A stretch of 64,000 bases of DNA from Trichosphaerium sp. ATCC 40318 (Eukaryota > Discosea > Flabellinia > Trichosidae), in assembly GCA_038496445.1 (NCBI GenBank), contig JALMLS010000487.1, positions 186,001 to 250,000 on the forward strand. Reading direction: 5' to 3'. Made by a program: the position numbers and the translations under genes. Below, one piece after another: positions 1 to 9,600 of the stretch; positions within the stretch are counted from its first letter, which is position 1, and each line of letters starts with the position of its first letter. The notes below the pieces were generated by a model, which did no database searches, had not been told where the DNA came from, and saw nothing but the letters and a program-made list of their open reading frames with translations.

Positions 1-3000
1 TTCTAGAGCTCTTGTACTGATAGAATTACGATCAAGTCGTGAAGAGTAAACGGCCATTCCCTTTTGATTGCATTAGCGCACCATACATCATCTGCGATGT
101 TAAACGTACCATAACACCAGGTATTACAATGATAAGAGCACCACTTCTACTGCATTTGGCTGGAAGACCAACAGAGAAAACAAACTCTCCTGAAAAGTCG
201 TGCATACCGCATGTTGCCATTAGAGACAAACAGTTGCGCACATACCGTACAGAGAAAACACGTTCGCCTAGATGGCGTTAGTTTGGGTAAAATTAAAAAT
301 GCAAAAAGATTTCTAGCGAAGAATGGTTTCGATCCATTGACCTTTGGGTTATGGGCCCAACACGCTCCCTGCTGCGCCACTTCGCTTTTTACGTTGTGAA
401 CTAAACGGATCGGAAAGTAGTCTTTCGAGACCAACGCAAAGACCCGTATTGACTTTACGTACCCGTCATTGGGTTAATACCGCCATTTGCCAAAGTTGCA
501 GCTGCAATCGACATGGTCCGTGTGCTCCATTCCATACAACAGCACTGAAAGAACATGTCCAAATCCATATTCAAATCTGCTTTTGGAGGAAAGGCGTTTT
601 CTTCTTGCTAAGCTTTGGTTTAGCGTTCTAGCAGACTAATAATAACCATTCGCACCATCATGTATGCTATTGCTTTTGCTTGTACAGATGCTCTTCGTAC
701 TTCAAGGTAAGCTGTATTGGAAAATGCAGGAGGAGAACCTAGGCGACTAATTAAATGTATTTGCTCAATTACATAAAAAACAACTCACCTGCTAGCTTCT
801 CATACATATCACGGATGAAAGAGAATCGCTACTCAAACGTCAACTTTGTTTCAAATGATTTCATGCCAATATTAACGTACATCACTATCTTCAAGGTCTG
901 GACGAAGCATACAAGCTGCAGTTATAGCTCCAGAGTCTGTCATTGGATTATGAGGTTTGTTATCTGAGTTAAGCTCCATTTCATTCCATCCCCTTCCACT
1001 TGGTTCACGACCAATATATTTATGGACATATTCTTCACCATGTAATTCCTTGAAGAAACATATTAGACTCAAACACTTTTTCATAAAGATGCTGTACGCA
1101 CTTGAGCAATACAGTAATTAAACGGGTAGCAACAATCGTCCATGACGACGTTAACCTCAGAATCACCATAATCAAATTGCTGACCATCAATAGAACAAAT
1201 GGATACGCCGTACTATAAAGTTGGTAAAAAAAATGGGCAAAAGAAAAGCAATTAAAAAAAAGGATTGTACCAAGTCGGTATCAGTCTTAGCATAACTTCG
1301 AATAAACGAAGAGTTAGCACCGCTTTGCATATTCTTTGTCTTGTTGTAGCATTGTATAACTGTTTCTGTAAATCTTGCCCAGTTAGGTACTATTAGTCTA
1401 CCAGTAAAAGCATTGTTTATCAAAGAACTGTACTAAAGAATAAGTCAGTTTCTCTGAACCAAAAACGAGATATGCCTACCGCCAGCTTTTGCTTGAATAC
1501 ATCAAAGTCAAAAAAATCTGGTAATTGTGATACTGTTGGTTTTAATCTCCTATCTTTACTCTTTATACCAAGAGTTGCCAGTATTTTAGTTAGAGTTTTC
1601 CTGGCACCGTAGTATTAGTAAACTATGTTCCAACAAAAAATAAATGTACCTTGACACTTTGCCAGTGCTTCCTACATCCAAGAAATTCCAGATGTTTGTT
1701 GCAACATCCACTGGTTCATTCTTACTTTCTGTTTGCTCATAGGCTTTTATTATTTCGAGAACTTCAGTGTGACCTTCACGCAATGCATCATCAAGTGGTG
1801 TGCCACCTAGAAATTTATATTAATAAAGAAAAATAATTCGTCAACTTTTGTTTGTCTTACCAAGATGGTCACATAATGTAGGATCAGCACCCATCTTTAG
1901 CAAATAGCTTACAATTTCAGTGTGTCCCTCAGACGCTGCTATATGCAGAGCAGAACGTTTATCGTAATCAACCTTTCAAGCAGAATTAGAAATTGAAAAA
2001 AAAACAAAACAAATTCTGTTGCTAATTTGTCTTACAAGATTAACAAGAACACCCCTGGCAATCATTTGTCTAACACGAAGGAAGTCTCCTTTTGCTACAC
2101 AAAACCAATATTCATGACAATTCTCCTGGTTTGTTACAGTAGTAGACATTATTGGATCAGCTGCTTTTTCTAACTCCTTCTCTTTAACTTTTCCGGCAGT
2201 AAGCCTATACCATACCAGTTAGAAATATGAAACGTTACCAATTGATGTCTTACACATGTGAGAACACGTCAAAACGATGAGAAGAGAAATGACGAACAAA
2301 CAAATCACAAAACCTTGACGAAGTTAGATGAAAAAGAAGTTGGATATCTTTACCTGTTACCACGAACACTATTTCCTAATTTATCCAACCTTGGAGAGAA
2401 TACACAAAATCCCTAAATGGTGATATTAGAAACATATACATACATTCAGACATACCATAACACCAGGTACAACTACTAAAAGAACACCTGAAACGCCTGA
2501 TTTTGCAGGAAGTCCAATTTTGAAATAGAACTCTCCGGAATAATCGTACATGCCACATGTCGCCTATACATAGTACAAGTGTTAGACGAAGCAATATAAA
2601 ATTATGAGTATCAATACCATTATCGAAAGGCAAGCACGGACAGTACCAGGCTCAAAAACACGCTATTAAAAACAATCAGAGAAAAATAGGAATGTATCTT
2701 GAAGCTGTACTTACACGATCTGTGACAGGGCATACTCCTCCGTTTGCCAATGTAGCTGCTACCTAAGTTTATTATTAAGGGTTAACCATATCTATCAAAA
2801 AGCACGTACAATAGCCATACGATTGCAGTCCATTTCGATAGAACAGCACATAAAATAAAACTCGAGTACTTCATTTAAGTTTGTAACATGCTCCGGAAAC
2901 GCTTCACGTTGTTTCTAGGTTGTATGATTACTATATATCTTGTATACTCTATTGTACCATCATGTAAGTTAAACACCAATTTCTATCCGCTGATCCACGC

Positions 3001-4362
3001 TCTGAGAGAAAAACAGATGTCGCAAATCCCACCTTTCGAAAGTACTGTCAATACTAACACAAAAAATGGTTCTATCACTCACTTTTCTATCACCACAACA
3101 TTTACTCCATACAGATGTTACGTAATCCCATTTCTAGAGTCCATCAACAACACTAAACAAAAAAAAAACATACATCTGCCATGCCTAGCTCAGGTCTCAA
3201 CAGAGAGGCTACCATAATAGCACCACTAGTATTATTTAGACAACTGACAAGAATGCAAAAAACTTAATACCTGTTGATGAGTGGGTTGTGAGGTAGACCG
3301 TCTTGATTAAGAACACGTTCGTTGAAATTCCTACCAGAAGGTTCTCGTCTTATTGAAAAAGGTCAATCATAGTACTTCAACATACAATTACTTACCCCAC
3401 ATGTTTATGTACTCTTTCTTGACCTTGTCTCTCGAGTACTGTACAGTACGTAATGGGTTTACTTGTTGATTGCACCTAGATTTCATCGTAAGAGATGTGT
3501 AAAAAAAACAATAAAAATACTAGCTTACAGAAAACTCTGCATCGCTGTCGCCAAGATTTAGTACTTGTCCATCAATAGTGCATACAGATACACCTTAAAT
3601 AGATATTAAACAGCTTGATAAAGTAGCTGAAAACCAAGTGAACTACAAGTTAGATTTTGCTTACCAAAAAGTTCAGGATCGACATTAGCTAATTGTGGTA
3701 TGTATGAGGCTACATCGCCACTCTTGCACTTAGAAGTCCTTGTGTAAATGCGTTTTATCTATTACAGAGTAAGTAAGCAATCCAATAGATAAAATAGCAC
3801 GAAGAAAACCCAAAAACAAAAGTGGAAGTTTTTTGTAGTTTTCTTGTTTGTATGTGAATTTGTACGAACAGTTTGGGCGAATGATTCATAGTCTGCTATA
3901 ACCAAATCATCTATAACTATGTTAGTACAATGCAAGTGTTTGGGCAAGTTATACCTGCCGCTAAAATAGGTATTTTATCAAAAAATTAAATTTAAACTAC
4001 ATGTACGTCTGAAAGCCCTGTTGATTAGAGTGCTTGTATTCAAGAGTTGCGTAAATTCTTCAAATGTAACCCGCGGACCAATTCGTAATGTCTCCAGGAC
4101 TCGTTTAATACGCGGATCCTCTTCATGGCATAAACCATGACCTTTTAGAACCTATCTTGGGTTAATCACTCTAGTATGTACATACTTTGTAATAAAAGTT
4201 TTCTGTAATCATCCGTTACTGTATACGTACGCTCAAAATTGCTTTTCGAGCAATCGTTTCATTTGTTGGGTCCTTTGCGTCAGAAAGAGAATCAAAAATC
4301 TGTCTGGCATTATCTGGACCTACAACACCATCGCCTTTACGCAGCCTTGGTGTTTTCCTCAT
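1..4362 (-). CDS. Tandem glutaminase / ankyrin / pseudoglutaminase fusion (3' end outside window)
   Basis: Deaminates glutamine to glutamate, judged from the first domain; probably mitochondrial or cytosolic like animal GLS. Reading from the ATG at 4360-4362: an EF-hand-like N-terminal domain (about 4360-3960), then a complete glutaminase fold (about 3740-2280) with the S-x-x-K dyad in VQSTSK (about 3460), [30 protein letters not shown] and AKSGVSG. Ankyrin repeats follow (about 2130-1740). The frame then continues across an intron at about 1605-1650 (join reads GKVS-RKTLTK) into a second EF-hand-like segment and a second glutaminase domain (about 1430 to the left edge) ending in-window at [10 protein letters not shown]. 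Domain 2 lacks the catalytic residues. GLS-type enzymes normally have one glutaminase domain with C-terminal ankyrins. Two adjacent genes is the alternative, but no stop or start separates the halves in my reading. Introns are short, except one of 195 nt that holds a tRNA. Confidence 0.8.
268..462 (-). other. Intron of the glutaminase fusion carrying a tRNA gene
   Basis: The flanking exons read [11 protein letters not shown] and [13 protein letters not shown], which are contiguous in glutaminases, so the intron limits are firm (donor GTACGT, acceptor CTAG). It is 195 nt. The intron at nearly the same place in the first glutaminase domain (2663-2714) is only 52 nt, so this copy was enlarged by insertion of the tRNA segment. 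Confidence 0.85.
314..386 (-). tRNA. tRNA-iMet: Initiator tRNA-Met (CAT), copy 1, intron-nested
   Basis: A 73-nt cloverleaf on the minus strand: acceptor AGCGAAG/CTTCGCT with A discriminator, D stem GCGC/GCGT, anticodon arm TTGGG-CCCATAA-CCCAA (anticodon CAT), T arm AATGG-ATCGAAA-CCATT. The A1:T72 pair and the A-T-C-G start and A at the end of the T loop are hallmarks of eukaryotic initiator tRNA. No internal intron and no encoded CCA. A T-run follows just downstream and could end Pol III transcription. Identical over all 73 nt to the copy at 17038-17110. It lies in the sense orientation inside an intron of the glutaminase fusion. Confidence 0.96.
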
Positions 4363-4703
4363 TTTCAACCGAAAGTGAAACCAGCGTTTGTTAAATAACT
4401 ATTTTTGTATGCGCTTGTAACGGACGTGTTGTTAACGTTATTGTGATTGTTTGTAGGTTAAGTCCAACAAAAACTAATGATAAATTGGGCCAAACTAAAC
4501 TTACTACCATTAGTGCCCATTACCACAATTCTTCACATCACAATTATACAGAAACAGTTCAACTTTATCGCGGTACAAAATTGTAAAAAATCACTCTTTG
4601 GCGACTGGCTGGACATGTATGCGTGCGTATTGAATTGGTGAGTTTAAACTCAGATAGGGAAATTACAAATCATTGATTTGAAGGTGTCATTTTCGATAAC
4701 GTG
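4363..4703. other. Intergenic spacer upstream of the glutaminase fusion
   Basis: About 340 nt between the glutaminase start and the stop of the phosphomevalonate kinase gene, both on the minus strand. It must hold the promoter of the glutaminase gene. I see no gene or repeat in it. Confidence 0.5.
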
Positions 4704-5515
4704 TCACTTTTTTATGGCAGCAATTAAATTTTGCAAGGCAACTGTCAAGGCTTCGTTATCACCATCATTCTGTATCTCAATATCCCATGGCGTCCTAGCA
4801 CAGTATGAAAAGAATATAAGGCGTATACCTAGTAAGTCGTACCAAGTGTCAAGAGCACATTCTGACGCTGCATCGTCAACACCAGAAACGAAAACCCATC
4901 TTCAAAAAAACCAATTACAAACAAATGAATTTTTTTCTCACTTCTATGCATACCCACGAGATTCACGAACTGTCTGTTGCGTCTTCACACGTACGAGAAT
5001 ACAGGTATATTTTTGTTTGAAGTATTGGAGGTCTGTGGGCCGTCTGTGGTTCAATATTAATAATCTAACTTTGCACCACTGTAATAATGCCGTACCTGGC
5101 GTCACTAACAATCCACACGTTTTTGGTGCTGTCTTTTGTAGCAAGTTTACAAAAGTATCCAGGATCAAGGTTACGTTTCTCCTCACCCCATCGAATCATA
5201 TCAGCACGGTATTTCTCTTTGTAAGGTCCTGCGCCCAATAGTTTTTGATAATCAAGGTTATGTTCCTGTACACGCGCTAAGAGAGCGAATATAGCGAAAA
5301 AAGACGTACCTTGGCGTAAGCGCCTTTCAGCGGACCGCTAAGCCTTACAACATCACAAGCCTCACTACCAAGCCTAATACACCGTTACAGGAGTGGAATA
5401 AATGTGTAGTAGTGTACTTTTTTTCCAATAGCTCTGTGATGTAGTCTTTACCACTTTTACGCTTGCCAGAAAATATAACAACTACTTTAGGTACAAAATC
5501 TGTAGCTGTTGACAT
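4704..5515 (-). CDS. PMVK: Phosphomevalonate kinase, animal type
   Basis: Phosphorylates mevalonate 5-phosphate to the diphosphate in the mevalonate route to isoprenoids. Start MSTATDFVPK at 5513-5515. The nucleotide-binding loop FSGKRKSGKDYITE lies near residue 15, followed by RLSGPLKGAYAK, then MIRWGEEKRNLDPGYFC and VWIVSDAR, all typical of the P-loop (human-type) enzyme rather than the fungal/plant ERG8 GHMP kinase. The last exon ends NLIAAIKK-stop at 4704. At least three introns begin GTAC. Length (about 190 residues) matches the animal family. Confidence 0.88.
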
Positions 5516-5737
5516 TTTGTGCAATTTGAAAATATCTGACTTACCAAACGGCGTGACGACCGAAAAAATAACTGTGGGTGTGTATGATAACATACAGTCA
5601 CGTTTGACAAGTTCAATGAAGGAACAACTGATTACTGACATGAAAATGACATTTAGTGCTTACTGAATGTTGTTTATTGGAACAGAGCGTATAGCGCCTC
5701 TGTGTACTGGGTTTTTTTGTTTTTAAGTTTTAGTTGT

Positions 5738-6394
5738 CTATTCTTCTTGTTGTGCAATTACGCTACCTTTGTTCTCAATAGCAAATTTGTACTTCAAACA
5801 AGCAATGAGTTGTCCATCGTCTGTTTTTGCTTCGTATGTTCCTGTGTAACCAGTTGCCTTTAAAAACCATTCATTAGAATAACTCGTAGCGGCCTAAAGC
5901 GCATTTCGTACAGAGATAGCAAAAGAAGGAACTGGAAGAGTGAGCTGAGTTGTGTAGTTTCCGGCTGGGCATGGGCATGCACATTTTGGAATGATTGGAG
6001 GGTTGCATACGTCACCTAATACGGTTTAGGATCGATAATGACGCAAATCAAGAAAACTCATCTTACCTTTATAAGATTGTACGGGTAAACCATCAAGAGC
6101 TACTGTAGTGCTGTATGAGCCATTAGAAATAACCTTTGCTTTTCCTACTGTGTATACGGTGACCTTTTTACCGGCAATAGCAGGGTCTACATGGTAGTGA
6201 GAAAGAAACAACTACGGCGTACACTGCAAAGCTTAACTTCGTAAAAAAAAGTAAGTCGACGAACTCGTACAAGGCTTCATGTATACGTCAGTTACGTCAA
6301 ATAGCGGATTTTGGTCTTGTTTGCAAAGTTTATATTTAAATGCGCCAAGGGCAACGGCTAGGAATGCAAGAGCGATAAGAAGCAGCTTTGTCAT
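5738..6394 (-). CDS. Secreted ML-domain (NPC2 / PG-PI transfer-like) lipid-binding protein
   Basis: Start at 6392-6394 with a clear signal peptide (MTKLLLIALAFLAVALG). The mature part has the ML-domain pattern: an N-terminal Cys, DVTDVYMKPC, VISNGSYSTTVALDGLPV, a Cys-rich DVCNPP...CACPCPAGNY segment and a C-terminal CLKYKFAIENKG strand. This is closest to phosphatidylglycerol/phosphatidylinositol transfer proteins and NPC2. Predicted to bind lipid or sterol in a lysosome-like compartment or outside the cell. Several short introns. Stop at 5738-5740. The domain assignment is good; the ligand is unknown. Confidence 0.75.
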
Positions 6395-6481
6395 AATGAA
6401 CACTGTATTTTGATGCTTCGGTTAGAGTAGCAGTTAAGTCTCAAATTGGAAATTTCGAATGACTAGTTTCAGTTGCAAATT

Positions 6482-6903
6482 TTATTCATGCTGGCAATCA
6501 TTGATTTGAATTCTCGTCTGGCTAAAACCCAAATCAAGTGTACAAGTTGCTCAACGCCTCTTGCCCTTCTTGTAAAGTTCTGTGGCATTTTAACCTCACT
6601 TGTGCTCAGTATCAGGCTCAGCCAATCCGTATTAAGGGTGCTCAAGATGTGGAAGTTGTAGCAATTGCCAATACCAACGGCTGGAAAAGGTATGTTCTCC
6701 TTCCTCTCTTTCCCAATCTAACCACTAAACGAAATAGGTGCCTTCGTGCCATATTGTAATAGAACGCAACCAAGGCTGCAAACACATGACATGTAGATGT
6801 GGGTAAGTATACAATATACCATTGTTGATAGCTAAAACCAAATAGTAAACAGTTTTGCTATAACTGCACAAAGGATTGGACTTCAAACCATTCATGCAAC
6901 TGA
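6482..6903 (+). pseudogene. C-terminal half of an RBR (RING-IBR-RING) ubiquitin ligase, frameshifted
   Basis: After 6526 the reading gives CPSCKVLWHFNLTCAQYQ, the end of an IBR zinc domain, then after an intron (about 6690-6738) RCPSCHIVIERNQGCKHM and, after another intron, CYNCTKDW with stop at 6901-6903: a complete second RING with its catalytic-type Cys. Just upstream another frame gives QIKCTSCSTP. Joining the frames would complete the IBR spacing C-x2-C-x4-C-x2-C-x4-H-x4-C, so one base is missing near 6560. There is no RING1 or start codon upstream; the matching N-terminal half lies inverted at 9036-9451. Confidence 0.65.
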
Positions 6904-7193
6904 CAATAAAAACTATCTCACTCTTTCAGTTTGGTTGAGCCAGGATCAGCTACCCTTCTTGTATTTGTAGAAATAAATACGAGCATAAAGAACACGTGAC
7001 GAAACTAATCTTTACTTCTTGTTCCTTCGTTTTGCTGTGAAAGTAACAAACAATCTACGCAAACTGCAAGCAACTAATTGACCAACAGTTTTTAACAAGT
7101 GGTCAAAATGAACAAGCCACAGGTTCAGTTAAACAAAAACGAAACAATGTTCGCTTAACTGTACCATAGAACAAGACACGGAGACCGGAGACA

Positions 7194-8920
7194 ATGCGTG
7201 ACATATCTATTAAACTACCTACAGGATTACGGATTGCAGCTAAGGCATGGGGAAACAGAAAGAGTAAAGTACGAATTTATTTCACATAGTTCCTTTTAAA
7301 AATAGTGTAATACGCGTTAAAACATGTTTAGACGAAGATTTTGGCGTTACATGGGTACATTAAGCAAGTTTTAAATTTACTCTTGTTAAAAGCAACAGGT
7401 GGATGGATAATTGCGGTACATGGGATGCTATGGCTCCGTCTCTCGCACAAAGAGGTAATTGTTAGTAAAAAAGTGTACCCGCTCGTAGCAAACGCTTAAA
7501 CGTTCAAAATACTCACAAAAAAGCGTATTGTTGAGCAGTTGGGAAATTGTAGATTACCATTTTTTGTCTAAGTATTTTGACAATCCTCTTTTTAAGGTGC
7601 CTACGTCGTAGCTATGGATTTTGTTGGTCATGGGCAATCAGACCATTTACCTCAGCACTCTGAGTATTTTGTAGTGCTACATGCAGCTACGGTAAGATAT
7701 ATTGACGTGACAACCGTAGTTTCCTTGTTTGATTGACACTTACAAAATATGTCTTTTTTGTTTTTCATTAGACCCTGTTGTTTCATGTTATTTTTAATGA
7801 TTGTTAAAGGTTATACAAGTTCTAGAGGCATTAGGCTGGGATTCGTGTCATCTATTAGGTCATTCTATGGGTGCTGGTGCGTATTATTTGGAGTAAATAT
7901 CAGAAAAAGAACATTTAATCACGTGCCAGTTACGTACTTATAGCAACTCATAATTGTATTTCAGGAGTTGCTTCAATAGTTGCTGGAACACTCCCTGCAG
8001 TTGTAAGAACGTTTTGTGCGATAGACCTTTTGGGTGCGAATTTGTGTTTTGACGCAGGCAGAATGTATTAAACTTTCTTTCAAAGGTGTATACACTGCTG
8101 AGATGACTGATAAAACAGCACCTGTTAATCTAGAACACGCCGTTAAACAAAGAAAGAACTTATCCAAACGGGTGCCAAAGGTAAGCATATTGCTGGTAGC
8201 AGATATTAAAGAGTATTGTTTCCCAATATTGACATAGTTTAGGTGTACCCTGACTTAAAACAAGCAGTAGAAAAATTACGAGGTAACAATCCAACGCTGG
8301 CTAAGCATACAGCAAAATCTATAGCAAGACGTGGAACTGTACAAGTTGAAGGTAAGACTAATATAAAGAGACGAAACTAGGGAACGTTCTCACGCTGTTT
8401 TACTATTTAGGCGGAGTTTGCTTTTGTCATGATTATCGCTTGGTCGGACATTCTCTTATGCGGTACAGAGAGGATGATATGATTCATTTTATGGAACGCA
8501 TAGCTTGCCCTACATTACTCATATTAGCAGGTACGTGTAAATGCATTAAAACAGTTGTTTATTTGAGTTTCTCATTTTATTCTTGTTTTATTGTACTTAA
8601 CATTTTTTAGGTAGCACTGTCGATCGTTGGAAAAAAGCAGACTCAAAAGCAGAAAAACTTGCTAAAGAACAGAGAGACGCAGGAAAGGAGGCAGATGCTA
8701 AAAATACCTTCTTAAAAATCTACAACAAGCGAATTAAGTCAGTTTCTGGAATAACTGTGAAAGTATTACCAGGTAAACAAATCAAGCCCATTGCATTTAT
8801 AATTATCTTAACTCTAACTGTAATGTTCGTATAGGTGGTCACCATGTACACTCTGATAAAGCTGAAGAATGTTTACCTTTTATACTAAATATGATTCAAA
8901 AGACTGAGCCTAAACTATAA
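7194..8920 (+). CDS. Alpha/beta hydrolase, SERHL (serine hydrolase-like) family
   Basis: Start MRDISIKLPTGLRIAAKAWG at 7194. Exons give LALHGGWMDNCGTWDAMAPS (oxyanion-loop HG followed by the SERHL-type WxDN), VAMDFVGHGQSDHLP, then the nucleophile elbow LLGHSMGAGVASIVAG, a long charged helical insertion (AEKLAKEQRDAGKEADAKN) and the catalytic His near GGHHVHSDKAEE. Stop at 8918-8920. At least nine short introns. The Ser and His of a hydrolase triad are visible; the substrate is unknown. The gene sits between the two halves of the split RBR gene and would have been carried along in the proposed inversion. Confidence 0.82.
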
Positions 8921-9035
8921 AAAAAAAAGCTTGTGAAATATAACGATAACTTCTCACAAACGTCAAATGAAGTCTAAAACTGGGCTATTTAAGATCCATA
9001 GCATTGGCAAGGCTTGTCAATGCTGTTATCAAAAC

Positions 9036-9451
9036 CTGGCTACTGACGTTCGAACAAGACTTCATAGGACAGTACATTTTGTTCTTCATGGTTTTTTCTG
9101 CGATAAGTCGTTTGAACTACAAGATAGGTTTTTTGAGTCTCTGAGAGACAGTGTATTAAACCTTTACTACGTCCACGCTGTTAAGCACAGCATCAGATAA
9201 GTGGAGATCCAACGTTTGTTCACAACACTTGGGAGGTAACATGCTAACACAATCCCGCTTGAAACAATCCCTACACATGCGAAAGTGTTATTCTTCAAAA
9301 CAGCTAAAGAATTTGGTTCCAAACCGTTAGACATTGTTTGCACCAATAGTGACTACAAGGCGTAGAATGGCATGACGTCGACTCTTTACAGACGAAGCAA
9401 GTTTGTTTAACCCAAGTGAATTTGTTCATACTTTGAAAAGCGTACACTATC
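9036..9451 (-). pseudogene. N-terminal half of an RBR ubiquitin ligase (RING1 and start of IBR)
   Basis: Reading leftward: TCFVCKE...TPCSHYWCKQCL has the C-x2-C...C-x-H-x2-C-x2-C order of RING1 (about 9310-9405). MLPPKCCEQTLDLHLSD follows, like the PP-x-CC strand that closes RING1 in many RBR proteins. Across a good intron (GTAGTA...TAG) comes FKRLIAEKTMKNKMYCPMK then SCSN, the first half of the IBR. The reading then stops making sense at about 9036. The RING1-internal join does not keep frame in my reading, which supports decay. The missing IBR end and RING2 are present on the opposite strand at 6482-6903. Confidence 0.6.
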
Positions 9452-9600
9452 CTATAGCAATTGGACAACGTGAGTTAGTGTAAAGAGAAGACTTTTAGTG
9501 CTTAATAAACGAAGATTTTGACTAGACAAACTCTCTCAGAGAATAACTTTTTTTTTTCGCACTACGCAGTATAACGCGCTTTATTTAAACTAGCAGCAAT

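Noticed and set aside
4678-5241. Plus-strand open frame of 187 codons
   Set aside because: It lies antisense to clear phosphomevalonate kinase exons and has no recognisable content.
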